Shown piece after piece: positions 43,971 through 54,177 of a stretch of 64,000 bases of DNA. A model generated the notes under the pieces. It did no database searches and had not been told where the DNA came from. It saw only the letters and a list, made by a program, of their open reading frames with translations. Source of the DNA: Flavobacterium psychraerolatum (lineage in GTDB: Bacteria > Bacteroidota > Bacteroidia > Flavobacteriales > Flavobacteriaceae); NCBI RefSeq assembly GCF_025960985.1, contig NZ_JAOQMX010000004.1, forward strand, positions 87,881 through 151,880. The letters run 5' to 3'. Positions within the stretch are counted from its first letter, which is position 1. Every line of letters starts with the position of its first letter. Position numbers and translations under genes: made by a program.

Positions 43971-46900
43971 ATGCAAAGAAATTCTTTCTCCATATACGAC
44001 GCATCTGCAGGGTCTGGTAAAACGTATGCCTTAGTCAAAGAATACCTCAAAATTATTCTTACTGCACCCAAAAACGATGCTTATCGTAATATTTTGGCTA
44101 TTACATTTACCAACAAAGCGGTGCACGAAATGAAAACCCGTATCGTAGGAAGTTTATCTGAGTTTGCAAAGGACGAACCTTCTTCCAAAGCGATGGGTTT
44201 GATGCAAGACATGATAAATGGTAAGCGAAAAGAGAATAATCTTGACCAATGGCAAGAGGAACCAATAGGTATGTCCTTAATCGAAATTAAAATCAAGGCA
44301 CAACACATCATCAAGCACATCATTCATAATTACGCTGCTTTTGATATTTCGACTATAGATAAATTTACACATAAAGTAATTCGTACTTTCGCACATGATT
44401 TGAACCTTCCAATGACTTTTGAAGTGACTTTGGATACCGAAAATCTATTGACTGAAGCCGTAGATGCACTTATTGCGCAAGCAGGCGAGGACGAAACGTT
44501 AACCAAATTGCTTATCGATTTCACCATGGAGAAAACCGATGACGACAAATCTTGGGACATTTCGCGTGAAATTATGGAAACAGGGAAATTGGTGCTTAAT
44601 GAAAATCATCACAATGAAATTTTGCATTTCAAAGATAAAACCATAGCTGAGTTTGTAGAAATTAAAAAGAAACTTGTTGTAGTCTGCAAAGAAATCGACG
44701 AAAAAAACAAAGAATTAGCACAAGTACTCTTGTCTTTAATCGACCAAAACGGAATTGACCTCAAATCCTTTTCAGGGCAATATTTCCCTAAACACATTCA
44801 AAGTATAGTAGACGGAAAATTCAATCCCACTAATAAAACTTATCACGAAGTAGACGATATAAAAATCAATAAAACCGCCAAAGACCGGGATAATATCGAA
44901 AGCATTATTCCGGAATTACTGCAAAGTCTTGTTGTAATTTATGAAAACTTTGCCAAAAGGGATTTTTACCAAGCATTCCTTAAAAATATTACACCACTCT
45001 CCTTACTTAATACAGTTAGTAATGAACTAGCCAAAATTCAAGAGGAACAAAATGTTTTGTCGATTTCTGAATTTAACGCTATTATTCATCGTGAGATTCA
45101 GAATCAACCTGCTCCTTTTATATACGAGCGATTAGGGGAGCGCTACCGACACTTTTTTATAGATGAATTCCAAGATACTTCCGAGATGCAGTGGCAGAAT
45201 TTAATTCCGTTAATTGATAATGCACTTGCAGGTCAAGATGATTATGGAGTAAAAGGAACTTTGATGATTGTGGGAGATCCTAAACAATCCATTTATCGTT
45301 GGCGTGGAGGTAAAGCGGAGCAATTTATTGATTTAAGTAAAGATAGTAACCCATTTAGTAATCCGGACAAAAATCTAGTCCATTTGGATATGAATTACCG
45401 TAGTTATTCAGAGGTAATTGGTTTTAATAATGCTTTCTTCAAAATGCTTTCTTCAGAATTTGTACATCCTGATTATAAGGATTTATATGAAAATCATTCG
45501 CATCAAAAAACCAATGATAAAATAGGTGGTTACGTAAATATATCGTTCATTCCAAAAATAGAAGAAGTAGAAGACGAGTCCGAAGATCCATTAAGTAAAG
45601 ATGATTTGTTTGTGCAAGCTACCTTGCATACTATTCAGAAAGTGTTACTACAAGGCTTTCAATACAAAGACATCGTTATACTCACCCGCAAACGAAGCCA
45701 AGGAATCGCTGTGGCCAATTATTTGACCGAGCAAAAAATTCCCTTATTGTCTTCAGAAACTTTAATGATTCAAAATGCGACCGAGGTGCGTTTTATTATC
45801 AATTTATTACAGTACCTCCACAATAGTTCCGATGCTGAAGCAAAAGCTAATTTCTTGTATTATTTAGCTCAGCACAACCAAGATCAATTACCAACACATG
45901 ATTTCATCTTTAAAGGAATGGAGCTTAAAGCTGAACTCGATTTTGAAGCTTGGTTAGCTACCTTTGGAATTTCGCTTTCGTTTCAAAACATTCGAAAGAA
46001 ATCACTGTACGAAACGGTAGAGATTATTGTAAAGAAATTTATAAGCTTTCCTATACCTCAAGGGGTCGAAAATAATCATCAGACTTCTGCGGCAGCTCCC
46101 CCTTCGGGGGCGGGGGGGGCTTACGTGCAATACTTTCTAGACATCGTGTTAGAACGTGATGTTCGCAACCAAGCAGGGATAGCTGATTTCTTAAGTTTCT
46201 GGGAAAAGAATTCCGGTAAATTTAGCATTCCGTCACCAGAAGGAAATAATGCAGTTCGAATTATGACCATTCATAAATCCAAAGGATTAGAGTTTCCGGT
46301 AGTTATTTTTCCATTCGCAGAAGAAGACTATATCAAGAAGCCGAAAGATAAATTGTGGTTGAATACCGATGAAACGCTTTTGGGTTTGCCAAAAGTATTA
46401 ATCGATAATAACAAAGCAGTGGAAGGTTTTGGAGAAGAGGCAAAGGCTGTTTATGATCAAAAAAAACAAGAAGAATTATTGGATAACATAAATGTCTTGT
46501 ACGTAGCTTTGACCCGTGCCGAAGAGCAGTTATATGTAATTTCAAGTTGTAATTTAACGTCAAAAGGCGAAGTTAAGGATGATAATATGTCAGCCTTTTT
46601 TATTCACTACATACAACAATTTGCAGATTTTGATCCAGAAAAATTGGACTATCCGTGGGGAAATCCAGTGAAATTATCGCCTATTCAAGTGCATGTTGAT
46701 ACTTCTAAAACAATTCCGGTAGTACGAGATCTTTTGGATTTTAAAAACATAAAAATAGCGCAACGAGAGGCCTTGATGTGGGGTACTCATCAGCAAGAGT
46801 CTATTGCTTATGGAAATGTAGTTCATGAGATTTTATCATTTATAAAAACCAAAAAAGATATTGGCTTTGCAATATCCAAAGCTGTAGAAGAAGGCCTAAT

Positions 46901-47228
46901 CCATTTGGGGCAAAAAGAAACAGTTCAAAAAACAGTTGAAGGAATAATAGAACACAAAGATTTGATTGCATTTTTTGAGGAAGGCAATGAGGTGATGAAT
47001 GAGCAAATGATTATTCAGAAACAAGGAGGTCTTGTGAAGCCAGATCGAATGGTCTTAACCGCAAATAATGAAATGTTACTGCTAGATTATAAAACAGGAG
47101 CACACAATACTAAATATCAAAAGCAATTACAGATGTATCAATTAGCAATAGAAAACATGGGGTATAAAGTCATTCAAAAGTCCTTGGTATATATTGGTAA
47201 TCTAGTAGAAGTAATACTTGTGCAATAA
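43971..47228 (+). CDS. AddA/RecB-like helicase-nuclease
   Basis: 1085 residues. UvrD-type helicase: Walker A YDASAGSGKTYALVKEY, motif Ia ITFTNKAVHEMK, motif II FFIDEFQDTSEMQ, motif III GDPKQSIYRWRGG, motif V MTIHKSKGLEFPVV and motif VI LYVALTRAEEQLY. The C-terminal 150 residues are a PD-(D/E)XK nuclease (VKPDRMV, LLLDYKTG). It processes double-strand ends for recombination, with the AddB-like protein encoded after ompA. A GC-rich insert at 46088-46121 adds a Pro/Gly/Ala stretch (SAAAPPSGAGGA) near residue 712 between helicase motifs. Confidence 0.93.
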   Translation: MQRNSFSIYDASAGSGKTYALVKEYLKIILTAPKNDAYRNILAITFTNKAVHEMKTRIVGSLSEFAKDEPSSKAMGLMQDMINGKRKENNLDQWQEEPIGMSLIEIKIKAQHIIKHIIHNYAAFDISTIDKFTHKVIRTFAHDLNLPMTFEVTLDTENLLTEAVDALIAQAGEDETLTKLLIDFTMEKTDDDKSWDISREIMETGKLVLNENHHNEILHFKDKTIAEFVEIKKKLVVVCKEIDEKNKELAQVLLSLIDQNGIDLKSFSGQYFPKHIQSIVDGKFNPTNKTYHEVDDIKINKTAKDRDNIESIIPELLQSLVVIYENFAKRDFYQAFLKNITPLSLLNTVSNELAKIQEEQNVLSISEFNAIIHREIQNQPAPFIYERLGERYRHFFIDEFQDTSEMQWQNLIPLIDNALAGQDDYGVKGTLMIVGDPKQSIYRWRGGKAEQFIDLSKDSNPFSNPDKNLVHLDMNYRSYSEVIGFNNAFFKMLSSEFVHPDYKDLYENHSHQKTNDKIGGYVNISFIPKIEEVEDESEDPLSKDDLFVQATLHTIQKVLLQGFQYKDIVILTRKRSQGIAVANYLTEQKIPLLSSETLMIQNATEVRFIINLLQYLHNSSDAEAKANFLYYLAQHNQDQLPTHDFIFKGMELKAELDFEAWLATFGISLSFQNIRKKSLYETVEIIVKKFISFPIPQGVENNHQTSAAAPPSGAGGAYVQYFLDIVLERDVRNQAGIADFLSFWEKNSGKFSIPSPEGNNAVRIMTIHKSKGLEFPVVIFPFAEEDYIKKPKDKLWLNTDETLLGLPKVLIDNNKAVEGFGEEAKAVYDQKKQEELLDNINVLYVALTRAEEQLYVISSCNLTSKGEVKDDNMSAFFIHYIQQFADFDPEKLDYPWGNPVKLSPIQVHVDTSKTIPVVRDLLDFKNIKIAQREALMWGTHQQESIAYGNVVHEILSFIKTKKDIGFAISKAVEEGLIHLGQKETVQKTVEGIIEHKDLIAFFEEGNEVMNEQMIIQKQGGLVKPDRMVLTANNEMLLLDYKTGAHNTKYQKQLQMYQLAIENMGYKVIQKSLVYIGNLVEVILVQ

Positions 47229-47444
47229 GATCTTTTTTTAATAAGATTATTAGGCTTAAATAAAATTGGATATTTCTTGATAGTCAATAGGTTATTGTTG
47301 TGTTTTTATTTTCGAATGAGTTGTTGAATTGATAATGAAAAACAGTTTTTCTTGTTGATTTTTCGCTATTTCCATTTAAATGTGAACTTTTGGTGGAAAA
47401 TAAGTGTTTTTTGATCCTTCAAATCGTGTTTTTTGATAATCTGT

Positions 47445-47475
47445 TTTGTTGTTAAAATTTTTGGTATTACTTTTG
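47445..47475 (+). promoter_or_regulatory. Predicted promoter of the OmpA-family gene
   Basis: TTTG (47445-47448), a 19-bp spacer and TACTTTTG (47468-47475): a near-perfect Bacteroidota promoter, 37 bp before the ATG. Confidence 0.6.
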
Positions 47476-47512
47476 TTTGCAATTAACTAAATTGTAATTA
47501 AAATAAATAAGT

Positions 47513-48940
47513 ATGAAACATCTTAACAAACTCTTAGTTGCTGCTTTGATGATGACTGGACTAACGTCTCAGGCGCAAGACAGCAATAACCCATGGGCTA
47601 TCTCATTTGGGGTGAATGCAGTAGATACAAGAACATCGGCTGACAGTCCAAAAGGATTCATGAATGATCATTTTTCTCAAGCATTTAAAATTAAAGATAA
47701 CTGGAACATTCTTCCATCTATCTCTTATGTAAGTGTTACTAGATCAGTAGGAAATAATTTTTCTGTTGGAGTACAAGGATCTGTAAACAAGATTTCAAAA
47801 TTTGTAGATTACAATAGTATTACAGGAAATTTTGACACTAGTAATCCTAATGACTTGATGTACTACGGTATTGATGGTATCGTGAAATACAGTTTCATGG
47901 AAATGATTCAATCAAAAGTAGTTGAACCTTACGTTGGTTTAGGTGGAGGTTATACTTTCTTAGGTGATAGCAGCTTTGGTACTTTGAACTTAGGAGCTGG
48001 TTTCAACTTCTGGTTCTCTGATGTTGTTGGTTTATCTATTGGTACAACTTACAAAGGTGCTGATATTTTTGGTGGAGATAGAGTTGATGGGTCTGGTAAG
48101 CCAGATGCACCAGGTCATTTCCAACATACTGTTGGTCTTACTTTCAAATTTGGAGGAAAAGATACTGACGGAGATGGAGTATATGATAAAGATGATGCTT
48201 GTCCAGATGTAAAAGGATTGAAGCAATTTAACGGTTGTCCAGATTCTGATGGAGATGGTATTGCTGATAAAGATGATGCTTGTCCAGAGGTTGCTGGTGT
48301 TGCTGCATTAAATGGTTGTCCAGATGCTGACGGTGACGGTGTTACTGATGCAGAGGATGCTTGTCCAAACGAAGCTGGTACAAAAGCAATGAAAGGATGT
48401 CCAGATTCTGACGGAGATGGTGTAGCTGATAACGTAGACAAATGTCCAAAAGTAAAAGGAGATAAAGCAAACGGCGGATGCCCATGGCCTGATACTGATA
48501 GCGATGGTGTATTAGACAAAGATGACGCTTGTCCTAAAGTAGCTGGTCCAGCAAGTAACAAAGGATGTCCTGAAGTAACTGTTGAAGTGATCAAACAATT
48601 GAACGAATATGGTAAAACTATTTTGTTTGATTCAGGAAAATCTTCTTTCAAATCTCAATCTTACACTGTATTGACTTCAGTTGCAAATATTCTTAAAGAA
48701 TATCCAAACACAGACTTTATGATCGAAGGTCATACTGATAGTGATGGTAGTAATGCATTGAACCAAACATTGTCTGAAAACAGAGCAACGGCAGTAAGAT
48801 CTTACTTAGTTGAAAATGGGATCAATACTGATAGATTGAAATCTGTTGGATACGGTGAAACAAAACCAATTTCTTCTAACAAAACGGCTAAAGGAAAAGC
48901 TGAAAACAGAAGGGTTGAAGTTTCTTTGATTAAGAAATAA
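47513..48940 (+). CDS. OmpA-family outer-membrane protein with TSP3 repeats
   Basis: 475 residues. Signal peptide 1-21 (ending TSQAQ). Residues about 24-215 form an eight-strand barrel ([34 protein letters not shown]). Residues about 219-357 hold five thrombospondin type 3 calcium repeats (DxDGDGxxDxxDxCP, separated by GCP). The C-terminal OmpA domain ([38 protein letters not shown]) binds peptidoglycan. It ties the outer membrane to the wall and is usually very abundant. Strong promoter and terminator of its own. Confidence 0.95.
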   Translation: MKHLNKLLVAALMMTGLTSQAQDSNNPWAISFGVNAVDTRTSADSPKGFMNDHFSQAFKIKDNWNILPSISYVSVTRSVGNNFSVGVQGSVNKISKFVDYNSITGNFDTSNPNDLMYYGIDGIVKYSFMEMIQSKVVEPYVGLGGGYTFLGDSSFGTLNLGAGFNFWFSDVVGLSIGTTYKGADIFGGDRVDGSGKPDAPGHFQHTVGLTFKFGGKDTDGDGVYDKDDACPDVKGLKQFNGCPDSDGDGIADKDDACPEVAGVAALNGCPDADGDGVTDAEDACPNEAGTKAMKGCPDSDGDGVADNVDKCPKVKGDKANGGCPWPDTDSDGVLDKDDACPKVAGPASNKGCPEVTVEVIKQLNEYGKTILFDSGKSSFKSQSYTVLTSVANILKEYPNTDFMIEGHTDSDGSNALNQTLSENRATAVRSYLVENGINTDRLKSVGYGETKPISSNKTAKGKAENRRVEVSLIKK

Positions 48941-48963
48941 TTTTTCTTCAAAATAAATACTAA

Positions 48964-48990
48964 GAACGCTCCGATTTATCGGGGCGTTTT
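48964..48990 (+). terminator. Terminator of the OmpA-family gene
   Basis: AACGCTCCG and CGGGGCGTT, one G-U pair, followed by Ts. Confidence 0.65.
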
Positions 48991-49004
48991 TTTATTTTTA
49001 TAGA

Positions 49005-51782
49005 ATGACAAATACACCTTTTTTAGATAAAATTGCCACTCATTTGTTGAGTAAAAAAACAGAACAATTCAACCATACTACAATTGTTTTGCCTAACAAA
49101 AGAGCTAAGGTATTTTTATTAGAAGCGCTAAAAAAACAAATCAATTCTAATATTCGAGCTCCAAAAATTATTAGTATTGAGGATTTTATTCAGGATATAG
49201 CAGGTATCCGCTCCGTTGATCCCATTGCTTTGTTGTTTGAATTTTACGAAGTTTATTTGTCAATTACTGCAAAAGCACAACAACAGTCGTTTGAGCTTTT
49301 TGCTAATTGGGCCAAAACTCTTTTGCAAGATTTTAATGAAATCGATCGCTATCTACTCGATCCAAAGCATGTCCTGTCATACCTAAAAGACATTGAAGAT
49401 ATAAAGAAATGGGGAATAGAAGTCGAAAATAAAACCCAGTTGCTGGAGAATTACATTGATTTTTGGAAACTACTCCCAAAATATTATGAAGCCCTATACG
49501 ATCATTTGTTAACAAAAAAAACAGGCTATCAAGGTCTTATTTACCGAGAAGCTGTAAATAATCTCCCCGCCTTTTCAAAGTCAATAAGTGATGATTTTTA
49601 TGTGTTTGCTGGTTTCAATGCCTTAAATGCTTCCGAAGAGAAAATTATTCAGCAATTAATTCTTGTTGACAAAGCAGAAATACTTTGGGATGCCGATCAA
49701 ACTTTTTTAAATGATCCTTACCATGATGCAGGATTGTTTCTCAGACGTTTCAAGAAATCATGGAAACACTATAAAACCAATCCTTTTGAATGGATTGTAG
49801 ACGAGTTTTCGCAAACTAAAAACATACAAGTCATTGGTACGCCCAAAACCATTGGACAAGCTAAAATAGCGGGTAGTATTATCGAAAAAATTATTCAAGA
49901 TAATCCAACAGCAAACTTAGACAAAGTCGCAATTGTTTTAGGTGAAGAAAATGTTTTGATTCCGCTTTTGTATGCACTACCTGCTAGTGTAGGAGCGCTA
50001 AATATTACCATGGGCTATTCTGGTAAAAATAATCCTGCACAAATTTTGATTGCCAAATTATTCAAGATGCACACCAATGCTTTGTCGCGAAATGGCAAGA
50101 ATTATGTGTTTTATTACAAAGATGTACTTGATATTTTGACACATCCATTGGTAGAGCCTTATGCAGGAACAGCCAAGTTGGTTAAAATCATCAATGAGAA
50201 CAATTATACGTTCATCACGCATCAAAAAGTAATGGAGCTAAGTCAAAATTCCACTGATTTATTTTTGCTTTTATTTCAAAAATGGGTAAAAGGATCTGTG
50301 GCAGTTTTAGAATCAGTTTCGCAATTATTAATTACCATCAAAAATAATTTGAGTAATGATAATGAAGAAGAGAAAATTACGAAATCTTTTATTTATGCTA
50401 TTTTCAAAGTAATTAATAAACTGATTAATTACTACAGCTCACATCCCGATATTGATAAGATAGATACACTTCATGCAATTTACAAACAGATAATAGATCT
50501 AGCGGAGGTTTCCTTTGAAGGAGAGCCTTTGAACGGTTTGCAAATTATGGGAGTTCTGGAGAGTCGTGTGCTAGATTTTGATACCGTGATTGTGACCTCA
50601 ATGAACGAAGGGAAATTTCCAGCTGGAAAATCTCAAAATTCTTTCATCCCGTATGATGTAAAACGTGAATTAGGTTTACCCACTTTCAAAGAGAAAGATG
50701 CCATTTATACCTATCACTTCTACCATTTACTACAACGTGCCAAAAATGTGTATTTGTTGTATAATACCGAGAGTGACGGACTTGATGCTGGTGAACGAAG
50801 CCGTTTTATCACGCAACTCGAAGTAGAAAAGCAAGACAAACATAGCCTAACACAAGAAATATACAATGCAGTAGTACCGGAAACGGCTTATTCGCCAATG
50901 ATTGTAGAAAAGTCACCTAAGGTGATGGAACGCTTGAAAGAAATAGCGAGAGCTGGTTTTTCTCCATCAGCTTTGACGAGTTACATCCGCAATCCAATGC
51001 AGTTTTACTTTCAGAAAATTGTTCGTATTCGTGAGGTTGAGGAAGTAGAAGAGAATATCGCACTTAATACACTGGGAACGATCATACATGAAACGCTAAA
51101 GGCACTGTACGATCCTTTTGTGGGTAAATTTATCTCAGAAGCCAACATCGTAGACGCCTTCAAGCTCATTGATGCTGAGGTTTTAAAACAATTCAAAATT
51201 GTCTATAAAGAGGGCGAAATCAAAAAAGGTCGGAACCTATTGGCTTTTGAAGTTGCCAAACGTAATGTTTCTAATTTTTTGAAAGTTGAGTTAGAGAGTA
51301 TCAAAGCAGGTGATACCATTAAAATTATCGCTCTTGAAGCTACTTTTGAGCGTTTATTAAGTCATCCATCATTACCATTTCCAGTATTGATTAAAGGAAA
51401 TGTCGATAGAATCGAAGAAAGATCTGTAAACGGTGCACCACCCGTAGTACGAATTATAGATTACAAAACGGGTAAAGTAGAAAAATCATCTGTAGTCCTA
51501 AAAACATGGAACGGATTAATTGATGACATCAAATACGACAAAATTATTCAAGTTCTAACGTATGCATTTATGTATGAGCATGACGCAGGTGAAAAAGATA
51601 TCGAAGTTGGAATCATTTCGTTCAAAAATTTGAAATCAGGGTTTTTGCCCTTTAATTTTAAAGATGGGAAAATAGATAATTATAAAATTGACAAAGTAAT
51701 CATGGATCAATTCTTAGAACAATTGGTATTGTTACTAGGTGAAATTCTTGATGAAAACATTCCGTTTGAGGAGAAGATTTAG
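49005..51782 (+). CDS. AddB-like PD-(D/E)XK exonuclease subunit
   Basis: 925 residues. An inactivated helicase-like body (TTIVLPNKRAKVFLLEAL, VAIVLGEENVLIPLL, LQIMGVLESRVLDFDTVIVT, MNEGKFP, YHLLQRAKNVYLLYNT) is followed by a PD-(D/E)XK nuclease (FSPSALTSYIRNPMQFYFQ, ALGTIIHE-type LGTIIHETL, GNVDRIEER, IIDYKTGKVEKS). No Walker A lysine motif is seen. It would act with the AddA/RecB-like protein 1.8 kb upstream, although the ompA gene with its own promoter lies between. Confidence 0.9.
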   Translation: MTNTPFLDKIATHLLSKKTEQFNHTTIVLPNKRAKVFLLEALKKQINSNIRAPKIISIEDFIQDIAGIRSVDPIALLFEFYEVYLSITAKAQQQSFELFANWAKTLLQDFNEIDRYLLDPKHVLSYLKDIEDIKKWGIEVENKTQLLENYIDFWKLLPKYYEALYDHLLTKKTGYQGLIYREAVNNLPAFSKSISDDFYVFAGFNALNASEEKIIQQLILVDKAEILWDADQTFLNDPYHDAGLFLRRFKKSWKHYKTNPFEWIVDEFSQTKNIQVIGTPKTIGQAKIAGSIIEKIIQDNPTANLDKVAIVLGEENVLIPLLYALPASVGALNITMGYSGKNNPAQILIAKLFKMHTNALSRNGKNYVFYYKDVLDILTHPLVEPYAGTAKLVKIINENNYTFITHQKVMELSQNSTDLFLLLFQKWVKGSVAVLESVSQLLITIKNNLSNDNEEEKITKSFIYAIFKVINKLINYYSSHPDIDKIDTLHAIYKQIIDLAEVSFEGEPLNGLQIMGVLESRVLDFDTVIVTSMNEGKFPAGKSQNSFIPYDVKRELGLPTFKEKDAIYTYHFYHLLQRAKNVYLLYNTESDGLDAGERSRFITQLEVEKQDKHSLTQEIYNAVVPETAYSPMIVEKSPKVMERLKEIARAGFSPSALTSYIRNPMQFYFQKIVRIREVEEVEENIALNTLGTIIHETLKALYDPFVGKFISEANIVDAFKLIDAEVLKQFKIVYKEGEIKKGRNLLAFEVAKRNVSNFLKVELESIKAGDTIKIIALEATFERLLSHPSLPFPVLIKGNVDRIEERSVNGAPPVVRIIDYKTGKVEKSSVVLKTWNGLIDDIKYDKIIQVLTYAFMYEHDAGEKDIEVGIISFKNLKSGFLPFNFKDGKIDNYKIDKVIMDQFLEQLVLLLGEILDENIPFEEKI

Positions 51783-51888
51783 GAGTATTTCTGATTAATG
51801 ATTTTCTATTAACATTTTTGATTTAATTCTCACTTTGAAAAGGTTTTACTAGGATTGCAGGGATTTCAATTTTAGAGATAGTTTTTTA

Positions 51889-52671
51889 TTAAATGCTTTT
51901 AAAAAACTTCAATAAAACCGCAGTCAGTTCAATTTTATTTTCAATATAGCTCATATGCCCGTCAGGAAAAGTTACAAGTTGAACTTGGGTTTCATCGATT
52001 TGAGACTTAGTTTCGTCATAAGGTAGTACAGGGTCTTTTTTGCCAAGAATCAACATTTTGGGATAAGGAGTCAAATGCAATAAAACCTCACGATCAATGC
52101 GTATTTTCATACCTTCAAGAGAGGCAACTATACCTTGGAGGGGAGTTTTTAGCGCTTCTTTTTTTACATAATTAATTTCATTAATCAGTCGTTCTCGGTT
52201 GCCCTCACTAAACAAATTAGCGATAGAAAGCGAAATAAAATTTACATACGATTGTTTTACCGCCTTGATAGCACGGTCGCGATTTGTTTTGCGCTCCTCA
52301 CTATCTGCTCTTGAAGTAGAATTGAGTAATACCAAACCTTTGACAGACTCTGGAAATAATTCGGCAAAAGCTAAGGAAACATAACCGCCCATAGAATGAC
52401 CAACAAAGACAGCTTTGCGTATACGCAAATGGGTGAGTACAGCATGAACAGCGTCTGCATTATCCTCCATTGTATGAACGTAACTCATGCATTCCGTATC
52501 TCCATGTCCCAACAAATCAATCGTAATCACGCGGTTTTTATTCGAAATTTCGGGTATAAATGAATTCCACATTTGCTTATTTTCAAGAAAACCATGCAGT
52601 AAGATGATAGCTGTCCCTTTGCCCGAATCTGTGAATGAAATAGAAATGTTTTTGTGCTGAATTTGGTTCAA
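51889..52671 (-). CDS. Alpha/beta hydrolase
   Basis: 260 residues, cytosolic. Oxyanion motif LLHGFLENKQMW, nucleophile elbow VGHSMGGYVS, acid in LGKKDPVLPYDE and His in FPDGHMSYIE make a complete catalytic triad. MenH/BioH-like in size, but the substrate cannot be deduced. Upstream lies a dispersed repeat. Confidence 0.9.
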   Translation of the reverse strand: MNQIQHKNISISFTDSGKGTAIILLHGFLENKQMWNSFIPEISNKNRVITIDLLGHGDTECMSYVHTMEDNADAVHAVLTHLRIRKAVFVGHSMGGYVSLAFAELFPESVKGLVLLNSTSRADSEERKTNRDRAIKAVKQSYVNFISLSIANLFSEGNRERLINEINYVKKEALKTPLQGIVASLEGMKIRIDREVLLHLTPYPKMLILGKKDPVLPYDETKSQIDETQVQLVTFPDGHMSYIENKIELTAVLLKFFKSI

Positions 52672-52772
52672 AATTGTAAATTAAAGTTGACTCGCACAAA
52701 GGTAAAATTTTATTATTTGCTAGAAAACAACAGCTTTCAAAAGTTATGCTTCATTTAATAACAATCTTTTTC

Positions 52773-52914
52773 AGGGCCTAATCCAGTCATCCACTATAGC
52801 CTTCCATCAAAACATTTTTTTTGCTAGGTCGTAGCAGGAGCTTCCTTTGGTCGCTCTGCTACTCCCGCAAAAAATAATGTTTTTCAGTCAGGGCTGTCGT
52901 TTCTGTCTGGGGCA
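52773..52914 (-). repeat. Dispersed intergenic repeat, copy E
   Basis: On the minus strand begins GCCCCAGACAGAAACGACAG and ends CTATAGTGGATGACTGGATT then AGGCCC, a diverged form of the family. Its core 52825-52866 matches copy D at 38 of 42 positions. Confidence 0.65.
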
Positions 52915-52952
52915 ATGTAAGTACGTGAAGAATAGAAATAAAAATCGCGATT

Positions 52953-52990
52953 AACCCTCCTAGGGTTCTAAACCCTAGGAGGGTTGTTTT
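52953..52990. repeat. Long hairpin, 15-bp arms
   Basis: AACCCTCCTAGGGTT (52953-52967) and AACCCTAGGAGGGTT (52971-52985) around a 3-nt loop, followed by Ts on the plus strand. Each arm contains the palindrome CCCTAGGG or its like. The T-run is on the strand opposite to the flanking genes, so it would stop antisense transcription. Confidence 0.7.
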
Positions 52991-53006
52991 TTAGAAATAG
53001 GAGTTA

Positions 53007-53807
53007 TTAAAAGCGATTATCACCATCCAATAAGCTACCGAGTCCGCCTAGAATACTTCCTTCGCCACGGCTATCTCCACCTGCTTTTGGTGCAGATGCT
53101 ATGATTCTGTCAGCCAATCTAGAAAAAGGTAAAGATTGAATATAAACGGTTCCTGGACCACGAAGCGTGGCATAAAATAATCCTTCGCCACCAAAAATAG
53201 AGTTCTTGATACCACCGATAAATTCAATATCATAATCCACGTCTTTGGTAAAACCGACAATACAACCCGTGTCTACTTTTAAAACTTCGCCTGGTTGCAA
53301 ATCTTTCTTTGCCAATGTTCCTCCTGAATGTATGAATGCCATTCCATCGCCCTCGATTTTGGTCATGATAAATCCTTCGCCACCAAAAAGGCCGCGTCCT
53401 AGTTTTTTTGAAAATTCAATTCCGATCGAGACTCCTTTGGCAGCACATAAAAAAGCACTCTTTTGACAAATGAATTTACCTTCAAATTGGTTCAAATCAA
53501 TTGCTAGAATTTTACCAGGATAAGGAGAAGCAAAAGAAACCTTGGCTTTTCCATTATTCTGATTTACAAAAGCTGTCATAAAAAGACTTTCTCCTGTGAG
53601 CACGCGTTTTCCTGCACTAAGTAATTTTCCTAATACGCCACCTTGTTGATTGGATCCGTCACCAAAGATGGTTTGCATTTGAATATTGTTGTCCATCATC
53701 ATGAAACTGCCGGCCTCGGCTACAACCACTTCTTGTGGGTCGAGCTCGATTTCGACATATTGCATTTCTTCTCCAAATATTTCATAATCTATTTCGTGTG
53801 CTTGCAT
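53007..53807 (-). CDS. TIGR00266/AIM24-family protein
   Basis: 266 residues. Begins HEIDYEIFGEEMQYVEIELD; has EVVVAEAGSFMMMD, GESLFMTAFVN, FICQKSAFLCAAKGV, GGEGFIMTKIEGDGMAFIHS and GGEGLFYATLRGPGTVYIQS. The glycine-rich double beta-helix fold is shared with mitochondrial AIM24; bacterial role unknown. Ends with a glycine-rich, flexible tail (GSILGGLGSLLDGDNRF). Confidence 0.9.
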   Translation of the reverse strand: MQAHEIDYEIFGEEMQYVEIELDPQEVVVAEAGSFMMMDNNIQMQTIFGDGSNQQGGVLGKLLSAGKRVLTGESLFMTAFVNQNNGKAKVSFASPYPGKILAIDLNQFEGKFICQKSAFLCAAKGVSIGIEFSKKLGRGLFGGEGFIMTKIEGDGMAFIHSGGTLAKKDLQPGEVLKVDTGCIVGFTKDVDYDIEFIGGIKNSIFGGEGLFYATLRGPGTVYIQSLPFSRLADRIIASAPKAGGDSRGEGSILGGLGSLLDGDNRF

Positions 53808-53940
53808 AAGGCTATTATTTTAAGTAGTTGTTCTGTATTAGTAAGCGAAAAGATACATCTTTTTCGAAAATTACAAAAAGGACTTTTGAAGTATTTAACA
53901 ATTTGGTAAAAATAGGCTTATGGAAAAGAGGAGTACTTAG

Positions 53941-54043
53941 TAGCCCTGATGGTAGCGGCATCCTGTTGTGAAGCGTTAGCGGAACAAGAGATATAGCGGA
54001 CAGCAGGAGGCAAGTTTGTTATGAAATTGAATTATTCTGCTCC
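53941..54043 (+). repeat. Dispersed intergenic repeat, copy F
   Basis: TAGCCCTGATGGTAGCGGCA, a diverged middle (CTGTTGTG ... CAAGAG), GATATAGCGGACAGCAGG and terminal CTGCTCC. Lies between divergent genes. Confidence 0.7.
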
Positions 54044-54146
54044 TAAAAATTAGTATGTTTCAAGAGAGAATTTAAAGAAAAAATATCTTATTTAAAATTA
54101 GTCTTAATTATAATAGAAAAAAGACTGTTGTTTGATTTAAATTATT

Positions 54147-54154
54147 TAAATTTG
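54147..54154 (+). promoter_or_regulatory. Predicted -7 box of the 118-residue protein gene
   Basis: TAAATTTG ends at the GTG at 54154, which therefore cannot be the start; the ATG at 54178 is. Confidence 0.5.
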
Positions 54155-54177
54155 TGACGTTAAAAAAAAGTAGTACA

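Noticed and set aside
48115..48651. 178-residue minus-strand frame
   Set aside because: Antisense of the TSP3 calcium repeats of the OmpA-family gene; low complexity.
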